Source: Paramarasmius palmivorus
Lineage: Eukaryota; Basidiomycota; Agaricomycetes; Agaricales; Marasmiaceae
Reading direction: 5' to 3'
Assembly (NCBI GenBank): GCA_037176845.1
Contig: JAYKXP010000019.1
Coordinates: 682,001 to 746,000 of the forward strand
DNA: 64,000 nt
Positions 47,793 to 60,009 of this stretch are shown one piece after another. Each line of letters starts with the position of its first letter. Positions within the stretch are counted from its first letter, which is position 1. Under the pieces are notes generated by a model. It worked only from the letters and a program-made list of their open reading frames with translations. It was not told the origin of the DNA and ran no database searches. The translations under genes and the position numbers were made by a program.

Positions 47793-49845
47793 CTACATTT
47801 TGGACTTCTTCTGACCTAGCGCCCTCATTTCAGCAGCGTGTACCTTCGAACCATCTTTAACACCGTGTTCATCCGCGAGATGCTTCTTCAAGTCGCGCCA
47901 CTTCTTGAATCCTTCCCCTCCATCCCTATGATTGCGTGTGCAACCTCCCCAGAAACAGTTGAACTGTCCCTTCGCAGGATTTTTGGCACGGTGGACAATA
48001 GTGATATGCGACATACGGCCGACTTCATCGTCGGACCCTAGAGCGCAAAAGCTTGAACGACGAAGGGACCAGTGGCAGGCGTACTTTGTCGATGCGCCTA
48101 TCCCAGATTGCTCTTCCAGTACTAAGGAAGGCTTCGACATCGTTGAATCGATTGTTGTCTTTGCGGAACCAGACGCTCGCTTAGCACTGCGTGCCGTGCG
48201 TTCGTCTGAATCATCCGTTGCACGAGCACGCTTTTTGCCGGCTTTGGCGGAAGTAGAAGCTACTTGCGAGCTGGAACTGAAGAGGCTTATGAGAAGAATA
48301 GGCATAGCATAAAAGGAAGTGACCTGGGGGACACCGGAGTATTATCAGTTTTGTTAGTGTTCAAAGATATACGAGTCCTACAAATGAGATCGTGAACATG
48401 GGTGTATAAATCAGGGAAAAGCTCTAGAGGCCTCACCGTTTTCGAGTCCGTGATTTACACGGGCGAGCCCTGAACTTGTGAACGTTGTTATCTTGCTCAG
48501 GAACGAAAGGACCTGACCCCGACTGAGGAGCGTTCTGCTGAGAAATTGACACGTTCTGTGGGGGAGAAGCGCATTCTCGAGGCAGCTGTCTTGGGTATTG
48601 AACGGTATGATGCTGTTGTGGTTGTGATGGCGGATCCACTAACACTTGCTGTCCGCAAAGTGAAGCATCCTGCTGATCAAAGGGAGGTTGACCTAGGAAA
48701 TTCGTGGCCTGGGGGATTTGCAGCCCACATCCACTTTGATCATCCCGGATATCGAGAGGTGCGTCAAAAGTGTTGTTTGGTAGGTAGCCGTAGCCCGACG
48801 CTGGTAATGCTTCGAGGCTGGATGACGGAATCTCCGCTGGCGGTACCCAAGGTACATTTTGATAGTACGCTTGGTCCACCTGTGATTGAGGAAGTGGAAC
48901 GTTGAAGAAAGGATCTTCGTACAAGCCACTTGAAGGCAAAACATTCGTAGGCGGCGTAAGATAAGGAATCGAATATCCGTTATCATGAGGTGCCGGAAAC
49001 GTGGAAGATGTATAGGGCTCCAACGGGATTGGTGCCACTACTGGCGGATTTGGTTGGTATGGACCTTCGAACGTGGTCATGGAAGTTAGGAAAGGATGTC
49101 CGAAAACGGAAGCGTCCACAGCGTCGTTTGGGATAGGTATCACAGAACCATTGTGTCTTGACGCTTCGCTTGGAAGAGTCGCGGCATTGTCAACGTATGT
49201 TGGTATAGTAATCGATGAAAGAGTATCAACAGTAGCAGCTGAAGCTTGCTCGGGATCAAAAGCTCCAGCACCGGTGCCACTTGCGAAGGTGGCCAAGTCA
49301 TTGTCGCCTGTCAGATGTGATATCGCCGATGCTGCAGTCGAGTTAGCGGATAAGGAGAGCGATTGGAGGGGGTGTTGGGCTGCAATATCGAGCGCTAAGC
49401 CACCGCTTGGTTTCATTTGTAAGGACTCCACAAAATCCTCGAAAGATGGGCCCATGAAGTTTTCGACAGTACCGTGCCTGTGCGAAAGCCTACTTAGTAC
49501 CTGCCACAGACTGAGGTCAAAGAACTTACCCGTCCTCCGTTTCGAAGCCCTGCGATCCTATGTTTCCGAGTAGAGCATCCAACCATTCTCCGGCTAGGTA
49601 ATCGATGAGTAACAACTCTGCGAAAGGATAGACGTCAGAAACTCGCTCACCACTTTGATGTGTTCCTTGCGTTTCTCCTGTGCCTACTGTTTGTGCCCCG
49701 GTATCTAAACTCCCTTCGACGATGCCATTCTCTTCGAACCCCTTCAAAATCCTCTCAATGTCTTCTATGTCGAAATTCCTAGAGAAAAGCCGCGTCAATG
49801 TCTTACAAACGATCGAGTGGCAAGTTCAACTTACGTGCCAGACAT
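47793..49845 (-). CDS. Zinc-finger protein D of the cluster
   Basis: Four exons in phase (49845-49835, 49778-49530, 49477-48437, 48276-47793) give 594 residues. The first ~95 residues look folded (NFDIEDIERILKGFEENG, then FAELLLIDYLAGEWLDALLG, possibly a dimerising or activation helix). Residues 100-430 are Pro/Ser/Gln/Asn-rich, like an activation domain. The last exon has basic stretches (AGKKRARATDD, ~445) and paired fingers: YACHWSLRRSSFCALG...MSHITIVH, and FNCFWGGCTRNH...LKKHLADEH. The tail is basic (GQKKSKM). A transcription-regulator role is inferred. The 160-base last intron is long for this locus and might hide a small exon. Confidence 0.8.
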
Positions 49846-52692
49846 GTCGAACAAGCCAAAATTACTAAAACTCAAAGACGTCAGAATTGGGTGAAGTGCG
49901 AGTAGTGGCTTATACCGACTTTTCGTGAGCCATTGAAGAATTAGAGTGCGTAGGAATGGAAGTAGGAAAGTGGGAGGAAGAAACGAGGATGTAACGCGTG
50001 ACCGTTCCTCTATTTCGGCGGACAATAGGTCGTCGGCGAGTCACCCGCAGCACCTCCGAAAAGTCCAACAAAGCGCAACTTTCAAGCTACCAACAGCTAG
50101 AGATTTTAGCTCTCGAATGCCTTAGCATCGGCAGACATAGCTCTGGCTAGGTATCCGATAGAGCTCATCTTAACCTTGCGTGGCATCACCAGCTAGTTGC
50201 GACAGGCACAACTATTCAGCTATTAGCTGAAAACCAACAGCTAGGCTTGAAATGCCACACCTGACTGACGCCGGCCGAGGCTGCTCTTAATACTTCGTAC
50301 TGATCACCAATTCGATTCTATAGCACTGAACTATACCCTAACGTATACATATTCGAATCAGCAACACAAACAAAACAAGCTGAAGGAGACGTTTGAATAC
50401 CTTGTAGGTATGTCCTCCTTCAGCATCTTGCACCAAAAGTACTCTTTACACAGTTCCAACGTAGGCTACTACCCAATATACAGTACTGCAATACTAAAAC
50501 GAACGATGAAAGTTATCATGAGCTGTTCTTCAGATAAAGACTACATCTGGCATACCTGTCAAGTGGCATTCCATTGTAGCATACCGGACCCGCGCTTGGA
50601 GAGAACGTCAGCTTCAAGAAAGTAGATACGACAGGATAGCGTACCCCATTCAACTGACTCGAGGGTATCCATAAACCAACAAACTTGAGCACCGGAGAAG
50701 CATAGAATACTTCGGGCTATCACCACTTCTGGCCATTATGTACGATCCGGAAATCTCATCGAGGCACCTTTCCGCTTGAGATAGCGAACGGCTAGGTTAA
50801 TCGGTTATTCTAAGTATATTGCTGGCGGAGGAACCTTGCGAAGCCTTCACCGACAAGAAGCATCGGTTATGCAGCAGTTCTGTGTGCCGTCTGGAGTAGG
50901 CTTGCACAGACGCTGGGTTGTCTCATCAAAGTACCGACGAGACGTACTATACACAAACGTCAGCTTCTCGTTCCACATGACAAGCATTTACGATGACTGA
51001 CCCAGAGAAGATCCACGATATGATCTGAACTATGATTCTATCTCGAATAACCGGGCGCGATTTCCAGGAGGAAAGATCGCGTATTCTGCGCAGAGAGGAC
51101 ACGGGCGCACCGGCTCGTCTGACATGGCGCAGGTACTTTGAACGGCTGTGTCTGCAGGTGAGAATCGGGGCAGACAAGTCAATTCTGGTCTGTGAAAGAG
51201 CATCAGCTCACCATTCTCGACGAAGCAAGTTTTGAAGAACACGTACTGCTTGTTGTCTACCACATCCTGATGGTAGTAACTGCCTTCATGCAATAACCTG
51301 GCGCATCTGAAAGACGGCATACCAGCGGTCATGAATAAGTCTTCATCCGGGAAAGAGCCATGTATCGATTACAGTCGTTGCCTGATATACGGTTTTGCTA
51401 GTGGAGGATCCTGCGCATGAAACCGGTTTGCTCATTAGGTTGACGTCGGCCGCGAACGACACGTAGAGTTCGGAGAAGAAACTTTCGCGAGGCGAGCCTT
51501 ATCCTGGCATAGGACACCGAGTATGGTTCCGAGAGGATGCTTTCGTGGTTCACTGTTCTTTGCGTCGTCTTCTTTAATGGTTCATGGAACATGGAGAACT
51601 GTGAATGGTGTCCTGCTGTAAATCAGATCAGTCGTCGTGTCTGATGAAAAGAGGCACACTGCGTACTGGACTTTTGCTGCTACTCATGAGCTGGCACACC
51701 TTCTCACCGTGCGCTGGACAATCCGACGGACTAATTGCTGGTTGCTTAACGGGTGATACTCCGACCCAAATTTCAATGCGAACGGGACACCAAACCTATC
51801 GTTATAGGATGGAAAACGTGTGTAGTGTCGTCTGTCGTTGCAATGGCCAACAGGTGGGTTTATCTTGAGATGGCTTCTTGTTCCCGTTCTTTGCAGCTTT
51901 ACGCAGATCACCCTAAAGGAATAGTAGCTTTAGCCTATCATGTTTCAGGCACCTCAGCGCGTATACAACTCACCTGAGCTTTCCTGCTATCCGATGAGCT
52001 GGCATGCACCCTCCTCTATCCCTGGCTTTTCACAAAACGACAGGGACCAAAAGTGGTCGGATAGTCTTCAAATTATCGCAGGGAGAGCCCCAGAAACGAT
52101 GGGCCTAGAGGTTCTTCCACGAGGGAAAAATCCATGGGGCATTTGACGATCTAGATTTCATGTTAGTATCCATGGGCTTTGCCTAGAAAAGATGCGGGTA
52201 CGCACATGCATAATAGCCTTGACTTCTATGATTCTCCACGAGCCACTGTAATTTCGGTAGCAGGAGAAAAAAGGGAGAAACTGGGATATCGATGCCAGAG
52301 GGTTGATAGAGGGCGGAGGAACCACTGTGTCTCAGGCGCCTTATCTTCGCTCTTGTGTGTAATATGTTCCACCCTATAACCGGAGAAAAGGAGAACTCGG
52401 ATTTGTAACGAAGAGCCTCATAGAGGAGTTTGAACTAGAGGCCAATATCAATGTCGGATGGAAAGCAACGCGTCAGACGAAAGGGCGCTTATGCCGGCAC
52501 CTCAAACCAACGGCGTTGTACATGTGCCATCATTCCCAAGTTGATACATGTAATACATACTGTACAGAATCTGTGCGCTAGAAAAACATTGCGACAAAGA
52601 ATCGAAAGCAGTAACAATTATACAGGATTTAACGGAGAATGCTACCTCTGGTTGGTTCCAAAAAACGAGTCGGGTCCATCATCGACGCATCA
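49846..52692. other. Gene-poor stretch of about 2.8 kb
   Basis: Frames up to 100 residues occur (for example 51030-51332, minus), but no exon set, domain or repeat could be supported. Confidence 0.4.
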
Positions 52693-53875
52693 TCATTGAC
52701 AAGTCGGATGAAGAATCCGTATAGTAACTCTCTGCCCATCGATTCCCAATGGATGCGTCGTATCATCTTCTCTAACAAGAATATTGATGAATCCACCGCA
52801 ACAGCTTCCTTTCCCTGTCTGCAAAGGCGTACACAAGCACGAAAATAGCAGTTCCCCGTCTCGACATCGCGAGGTAAATGGATGCGGGTTTTCGAGGCTG
52901 CAAAATCGTTCATTTAAAGAAAGCTAAACCCATCAAAGTTGCAACTTACTCAAAGCGTATAGCTCCAATCTGCGTCATATACCTTGCAACCGCCATTGCT
53001 CTGTCATGTCCCAAAAGTTGCGGATCCGCGACAAGCCAATAGCACCCACTGAATCGAACCTTACTCTCTTCTAGAGAACCAAGAAATCGCAGCAGTCTAT
53101 CTAGACTTTGATACTCCTGTGTAGGGAACGTTCAGCAGGGTACGGATAGAGAATAATTCTTGTCTCTTACCACTTCAGCAGCACTCTCCTGCTTCAATCG
53201 TTTCCAATACTCTAGATTGCGCGTTTCCTCCTCTTTCTGCTTCTGGCACTTGGCACACCTTGCACCATACTCGTCCTTCCACGGTACCAAGAATCGCTCA
53301 CGGCATTTGGGTTCGGCACATTTCGTCAGGACACAAGTGCAAGGAACAAGTTGGTGACAAGTCTGGCAGGTTGAGTGTATCTTCGGCGCGTTGTTTGTAG
53401 TTTCATCCGTCGTCGTCCCAATCTTGGCTTGAGTCTGTTTTTGTCCTCCCTGCCGCCTGGCGCGACAATCCGAGCACCTGACACACCCTTTCGGCCCACG
53501 GAATGGTTGGTCGCAATCTTTGCATCTAGGACGTTCCGAGTCTTTCTCTTTCCGTTTTTTTACCCGGCAGTTGGGGCACCGAACGCATCCCTTGTTCCCG
53601 TGTGACATGCTGTCGAATGCAGCCGAACAATCTAGACATTGAGTTGCCTTCGACGGGTCTTTAATGGCGATATCCCTGACCAGAAAGTACAAATCAAATA
53701 CCTTTACATCCCTGTCTGGCTGATTCCTCGCCTTGCTCCGGCACTTCTCACACCTTGCATACCCATATCGAACTAACGTTCCGCATTCTTTACATGGCCT
53801 TCGGGAAGCCGATGTCTCCTTGGGTTCAGGATTGGAGGATATCTCGGATTCGGTTTTGGATTGGATCAGAGTCAT
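52693..53875 (-). CDS. Zinc-ribbon protein with an uncharacterised conserved C-terminal domain, copy 2
   Basis: Three exons in phase (53875-53171, 53116-52950, 52897-52693) give 358 residues. The N-terminal exon has repeated Cys-pair modules: CKECGTLVRYGYARCEKCR (~34-52), CLDCSAAFDS...CVRCPNCR, CKDCDQPFRGPKGCVRCSDC and further Cys pairs up to ~215. The gene at 37936 has only one. The C-terminal ~125 residues match that gene (KVRFSGCYWLVADP, then CCGGFINI and HPLGIDGQRVTIRILHP), and the last intron falls at the same place. This identifies a two-part family with variable numbers of zinc ribbons. The function is unknown. An earlier in-frame ATG at 53974 would extend the protein, but 53875 matches the short N-terminus of the other copy. 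Confidence 0.82.
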
Positions 53876-54366
53876 GGAGAAGTCAAAGGAAGGATGGAAA
53901 CGAACATGAGTGTCGACAGAAAAGAGATTGAGCACCACGTGGCTGTCAAACTCGACGCGAAACGTCACGTACACCTGTTGCGTTACTTTCCCCTATCCGA
54001 AATGTGATTTCGCTGATCCGCGTGTATTCTCTCAGTATTCACATCTTCCTGTTAGATAGTAATGTTCCTGTTATTCCGTGTACGGTAATTCGTAGTACAT
54101 GTTTATGAATGCGTGCAGAGCAAATAAGTGTCCGAGTCAAATAGATATAATGGGAAAGGGAGGTGTCCAAAAGGTCTGAGGTATCGCGTAGAGATGAAAG
54201 TGTAGGTATCGCAAGCGTCGATGTATGCATAAGATAAGGTGACTGAGCGATGAAACGATGTGAATAGGTAAAAAAAAGGGGGTTAACGCAAAGGCACGAA
54301 ATGAAAACAACATCCCAATCACAGCCCAGGACAATCGAAAGACAACGAACGCCTTTATCAAGCCAA
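53876..54366. other. Intergenic
   Basis: Promoter of the zinc-ribbon gene and 3' flank of the next minus-strand gene; nothing else recognised. Confidence 0.4.
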
Positions 54367-55633
54367 TCATTCGTCGCGTGGCACGAGAATAGGCTGCCAG
54401 TTTTTCCTAATACCAGGCTCCTTTTCGATGTGTCGAATTATATTCGTGCGATTATACGCATAGCCCTGTGAGCTCCCCTTGCCTTTGCGCTTCTTGTCGC
54501 ATAAATCCCACTGTTCTGTGTCCTCGTCCCACTTCAACCATCTACAGTCCCATCGACCATACTGGTTCAGTTTTGACTTATTGAGAAAATTGTGACTCTT
54601 TTCGAGATGAGCAACAAGATCCTTGAACGAATCAAGAACTTGTCCACAAATATTCCATTGTGCATCATGGGTCTCAAAGCCCCATCTGCACTGAATACAA
54701 TCGTCACTTTCCAGAGGCCTTTGGATAGAAGAGTGAGATCTAAAGATAGTGGTATGAGAGAGGCATACATGATTTCGGAACAAAATACGCACGAAGGTCC
54801 TGCGCTTACCGCTGCAGGCAAAATTGAGTCTCCTGCATCGAGTATGTGATCAATCGGTGCCATTGAATCGACTGCGTGATATGTCGATTCATCGTGCTGT
54901 GTTGGGACTACATCACACACACCAATGGGATTGGGAGCGGTATGGTTCCAGTGGTACAATGTGTTCGGGTCAGCGTGATTGTGGCTCCAACAGACACCCA
55001 TGTAACTTGGTATAGTCCCCTCGAACAAATCATGAGAGTGAAAGTTTTCTTCGGCCTGATTTTGGTAAAGGCCGGTGGAAGTCGGTAACTCGTGCGATTT
55101 CGAGGGAGTAGGCAAGTTTGTGCGGAGTGAATCTTCAACACGGTTGGTACGAAAAGGTTGGCAATATCTTTCGCCCAGTGCACTTGCAATAACGCTCCAA
55201 TCTCGACCATGTTGAAGCTCTTCCATGTGCGCTCGCTTTACGCACTTTGAGATACACTCTTCCCCATCTGCAGAAGTAGTTGAGCGTGTTATGAATGCTG
55301 AAAATTAGATAGAAGTCGCACCATTTCCATCCAGATCATCTGCTTTTCGCTTTCCCTTCCCTTTTGGTGTTGTCTCGTCTTCGCTCATCGTCAACTCGCC
55401 TTGAATAGGAACGAGCGTCGTGTTGCTGGATACTTGAGACAAGCTATCCTCATCGACAGGTAGCAAGGAGCTATGACAAGTCATTGTAAGCATCCGTTGT
55501 ATATGAATATCGAAGAAACAGCGACTCACTTTTGTGGAGAACTGGGAGTAATGAACGATTACTCGGTTAGGCTCCAAGCGTTATTGGATACAAATCAATA
55601 AATGACGCACCTTTCTGTATTCTTAGAGGACAT
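54367..55633 (-). CDS. Zinc-finger protein E of the cluster, paralogue of the 60010 gene
   Basis: Five exons in phase (55633-55611, 55541-55530, 55470-55322, 55267-54810, 54690-54367) give 321 residues. The first exon is 23 bases and the second 12. Exon 3 ends in the basic-acidic element KGKGKRKADDLDG (~49-61), after which exon 4 opens with ISKCVKRAHMEELQ. The C-terminus has two fingers: CRWGFETHDAQWNICGQ...LVAHLEKSH (~215-246) and WDCRWLKWDEDTEQWDLCDK...IIRHIEK. Exon sizes, the basic element and both fingers align with the 60010 gene. Acceptor choice for the last exon was set by frame and by that paralogue. Likely nuclear; target unknown. A BTB gene follows divergently at 58272. Confidence 0.82.
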
Positions 55634-55750
55634 CGTGAGTCGTAGATAAGTGAAGAGTCTACGATTGGTGAGGGTTGAAGGTTGGATTCATTGAGAGGTC
55701 TGCGCGGATGTCATGTTCCCGTTTGCTCGGCTAACACGAGCGTTTACCAG

Positions 55751-55773
55751 TCCTTTGTTGATTCGGCCAAGAA
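55751..55773 (-). promoter_or_regulatory. Conserved upstream element, copy 2 of 3
   Basis: TCCTTTGTTGATTCGGCCAA followed by GAA on the plus strand, 118 bases before the start at 55633. The surrounding ~90 bases (from GGTTGGATTCATTGAGAG at 55681) also match the sequence before 61439. That wider match can be due to duplication; the core alone is shared with 42421. Confidence 0.6.
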
Positions 55774-58271
55774 CTTTATGAGGTTATTGCTGAGTGCAGT
55801 CTTGAGCCTTCTGCTCAAAACATTTCAAAACATTGCTAGAATTACCAGCAATAACCTTGACCAGCCCTTTGATTCACAGCCAATATACATCTCAAGTCAA
55901 GGAATATTCGTCGGGACTCAAGTTGGTACAAACGTATGTCCAAGACACTCCATCCTCCCTACAATTCGCCGACGACCTTGTAACAAGAGTGAGTGTATAT
56001 AGTACTGCTTTGTCCGTTGAGTCTCATCGTTGACTTGACGGTACCTAACTCGTCAAATACCAGATCCATGGTGCACTGTGCAGTCCAATGTCTATAGCCT
56101 TTCGTCAAACTTCTAGATGAAGCCACTTTGGCACGGAATTCTTACATTCAGCAACTGCTGCCCAATGCCACGAGGTATTTGGACCTGGAAAAACCTAATT
56201 ATCCTGTCATTCCCGAGAACAAGATGACTTGCTGAGTGTTTGTCGAGTGTCGTGGCGGCTGGCTAGCTACCGCCAGCCTTCGTTCACTATTCAACTCTCA
56301 CCACCATGCATATGGGATCGATGCTGGCTCCAATCTGTGCTCTGAAGACCCCCACCCATCAGCTCTCTTGGATACGACTGCTATAAATTTCGACTCGGAC
56401 AGCCAAAAGATCCGTGCTGATAGACATCCGTTTGGGCGCATGGTTGACATGGCTAGAGATTTTCAAGTTAATCTTGCAGCTTTCGCCAATGTTCATGCTT
56501 CTATCAAGCTTATTCGAGCGACAAGCCTGCATAGAGGTTCGGTTCAACGTTAAACGTCCAGATCTCACGCGCGCGTTTATCAGCAGATAGTGCGGAAACG
56601 GGGTCGACCCACGCGAATCATATACCTCGTTTCTCTGCGATGATTTGTTGCCCTTGCTTCATGTCTTGGTCTTCGACGCGCCTCGGTTGCTTCCTTGGTC
56701 TGTTCCTGTTGCTTCCGATCGAACGAGCTTATGCTTGTCACTGGAAAAATCAAATATGGGGACATTTGACGCGCCTTTGGTTCCTTCAACGTCTTTGTGT
56801 CTGAAAAGCGTCGACACGTTTGCTGGGACATCGTCTACTTTGATGTTCGGCGCCTCTAGACTTCTTGTTCTTCCTTCGCTGCACTTGGTATTGTTATAAG
56901 GGAGATACTTGGTATAGTGGGCAATCATATGATAGAAGAACGGCGATGTTCTCTAGGAGAGGGAAGTTAGATCACCAACGAATAGACGAAACGGAATAGA
57001 TTTGGAACTGTATAGCACTTTAAAGAGCTTTAGCTTCCTTACATTCATCCAAAGCAATTTCCCCTTCCATGATATACTATTCCTGAAGGATTCAGGGCTG
57101 TATTGTATGGAGTTGAAGCAATTGAACTTTTATCGATAACGATGAAAGATGTAAAAGCAGAGAGATAGATACATAGATAATCATATGCGATCTGGATCAA
57201 CTTCTAAGCGAGCGGCTGCGAGCTCAACGCTCAGCTACCAGTTGTCTCAAGTACATTATGGGCTCGATGTGTAAGAGTGATACTATGCATATATGATAAC
57301 ATGAATCTAGACCGAGACATAAAAAACATTAACCGATGAACAGGAACAGCGAAAGCATTGGTATATGCATTCGCCTTGCTCGCCTCCTAAAGGGCGTTAC
57401 ATTTCTCTTCATACGAGTTTTACATTCCCACAGAGGTTGGAAAAAGAGGAAAACGAAGCTCGGCCGCCATGGAGAGTAGGTTGTTGACGGTTTGGTTCAT
57501 TCTTTCATTTGCAGCCTAATTTGAGTAGGCAAAATCAAGCCCACCACGTCGCCATTGGATGATAGAGGATGTATGTGTTCGCATTCCATTGTTTCCGTCT
57601 GGATGTTGGATTATGCTCGGCGTGCGCCTTGTACTTGAATACAAGCTATGAGGTTGGAAGAAGCTTGTAAGGTAGTCCTTTTTGATAACGATCCTAGGTA
57701 CACAGAACCTGCACTTCGTGAAGACGATCCTTCCTTCGTAAGTTTGAGGGTAGAAGATGATAGGTTATTAGTACGTACCTTACTTGGTCGCCTTTATCAG
57801 ACAGACGACTAGGACCAGTACCCAGATCAGTACCCAAACAGAGGCTTCGAGTAGCGACTTCAAGCTTCGAGCTTCGAGCCTTCATCGTCTATACTTCGTG
57901 CAGCGGTTTAGCAGTGACAGTTTTACAATCAAGGGTGGGGACATCTGGACGATAGGGAGGTTTCCAGGGATGAAGAGGCCGCCTTCCTATCCAAACGACC
58001 AAGGCTGGGTATCGAAGTTGAGGTGTCGATAGTACTTTCTATGAATGAGTGAGTGAAAACTTAGACGGAGAAGTATACAAACACACCTTGTGCCCGGTTG
58101 CCCCTTCAAGTTCCTGCGTCTGGCCAACAGCACAGTGCTGAGTGCTCTGATTCGGCCCCGATGGAGCCGTGTAATTTTTACCCACGTGATGTTTCTCACA
58201 CCAACGATGATCGATGACGCGCGCGGCGTAGCAACCAACCTTGCTTCCTCGCCGTCAACTAGCATCCAGCA
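55774..58271. other. Gene-poor stretch of about 2.5 kb
   Basis: No gene supported. Around 57131-57180 lies a stretch (ATCGATAACGATGAAAG...AGAGATAGATACATAGAT) that recurs at about 62904-62952, indicating a duplicated upstream flank of the BTB genes. Confidence 0.45.
57131..57180. repeat. Duplicated flank upstream of the BTB gene, copy 1
   Basis: ATCGATAACGAT and AGAGATAGATACATAGAT are shared in the same order and spacing with 62904-62952. Each copy lies roughly 0.8-1.1 kb before a BTB gene start (58272 and 63701). Confidence 0.55.
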
Positions 58272-59254
58272 ATGAGCCAGTCTCCCTCCGAAGCGGAAAG
58301 CTTCTCGTATGTGAAGTGTGAAGGTAATCTCTGTCAATGCAATACATGAATCCGACTGATCACCTTTGCATAACCTGTGAACGTGGTCCAAGTGACCCAT
58401 GAACCTTGCGATCTCTGTGTCGACGTTATCCTCGAATCGTCAGACGGAAAGCTCTTTGGATCGCATATGAAGAACCTGGAGAATTTCAATAAAGCCTTTC
58501 CGAGCGTTGGATCCGTCACCCATCGGCTCTCAGACACAGTTAAACTCTCAGAAAATAGCGAGATCATACACCTTTTGTTGATGTTTTCACATAACGAGGA
58601 GGTCGATATCACGGCGATGGATGTGGATACGCTCTTAGCGTTAGCTGAAGCTGCTGATAAGTATGGAAATTCGGTGGCTATGATGTGCTGTAAAGCAGCA
58701 ATGAAGCAAGTAGCAATGGCTATCAAGTCATGTCTTTTTGAGTTAACTAATTAACAGTCGCCTGGCTGCAATGTTTCCACGTCAAGCTCTTAAAGTTGTT
58801 CCATATCTCTATCCTCGAGATATTGATAGGGTTGTACGGTCCACAATGGATTTCACACTGAAAGAGGCACATTCCTGCTTGCGCCGCTTCCCGGATACAT
58901 ACGCCGTCTTTGTGGGTGGCGAATTCGTCTCATGACTGAACAAGTGTTTCTGACCTAAATATGTAGACATTATACCGAGAGCAATGGCATCGCTATTACG
59001 ACAAATACATTTCTGCTGTCGGGACAATTGCTCAATCGTATCGCGGTCAAAGTCAGACGTCGTTTGCGGAGGCGCTGAAAAACGACAGCGACCCCTCTGA
59101 ACACGGTCTCACGAAAGCGCGTCTTTGCAATGCAATTTTACCCGGATATAACATCGACCAGAAAGACTATGACAACGTCGTAAATGCCATTCGGAAGCTT
59201 CCAAAGTGGGCTGAAGTGGCAAAGGAAGCTGCTGAAGGAGTTGTTGATTTCTGA
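58272..59254 (+). CDS. BTB/POZ domain protein
   Basis: Four exons (58272-58323, 58393-58705, 58758-58911, 58967-59254) give 268 residues. The BTB fold covers about residues 20-120: CDLCVDVILESSDGKLFGSH, then AFPSVGS, then the LLALAEAADKYGN helix. The C-terminal half continues with FPRQALKVVPYLYPRDIDRV and ends AEGVVDF. The second intron uses a GC donor with an otherwise perfect consensus (GCAAGT at 58706); this gives the frame and residue alignment expected from the BTB gene at 15290. BTB proteins form dimers and act as adaptors, often for ubiquitin ligases; no second domain is present. The gene sits between two paralogous zinc-finger genes and has a damaged copy at 63701. Confidence 0.85.
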
Positions 59255-60009
59255 CCCGGTGACTCATGTAACGCTTTCTTCTCAATCTTTCGGAGTATCT
59301 AGAATCCAGTCAAGATTTATGCTTTATAAGAAGCCGTCGAGCATACCACGAGCGTGAGACTTACACGTGTGGGACTACAGATCGTACTCTCATCGTCAAT
59401 CCTTGACCCGGTAATTCATGTTATGAGAACGGCACCTCCTGAATAACATCAGTGGAGGATTCTATCACGTATGCAAGCTGGGAACGACGCAGTTTACCCA
59501 CCAAGCAATCGATTCGAGATAGGATCAAGTTGAAGACCTAACACCGAAACGAAGTGGCAACAGGCATAGATCAGCCTTCTGGTAGATCAAAAGCGAGACT
59601 ATGCAATCCTTGAAGATTCAAAATGAGATGTTTCTGTTTTGATCTATTTTCACATCTCTGTGTACACGAAGCTTTCTGGATTCATATAGTTGTTTATGTA
59701 GTATCGAGATGTGACAATCGTTGCGATAACTGGGATCCACAAGGTATCAAAAACAAGAGAGCGCAGGAAGTACAGATGGAATGATGAGAGTAGGGTGTAG
59801 GACATGGTATATGTAGCACAATAACGAAGAAAACAAATCTAACGAGACAAAGTTGAGAAAATACAATAGCTGACGATACATACGATGGATTGCCCTTCAG
59901 GCATGGTATATAGATGAATATAGGAAAAATAATTCAATGTCCGTATGATGTGAAGATCTACAAGTCCAAATATGAAGATAAAGGTCGATGCCCAAATGAA
60001 GTCCCAGTT
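59255..60009. other. Spacer between convergent genes
   Basis: Likely 3' untranslated regions; no gene seen. Confidence 0.4.

Noticed and set aside
52629..52913. Minus-strand frame beginning MNDFAASKTRIHL
   Set aside because: Wrong frame across the last exon of the zinc-ribbon gene; the phased exon in the other frame matches the paralogue at 37936.
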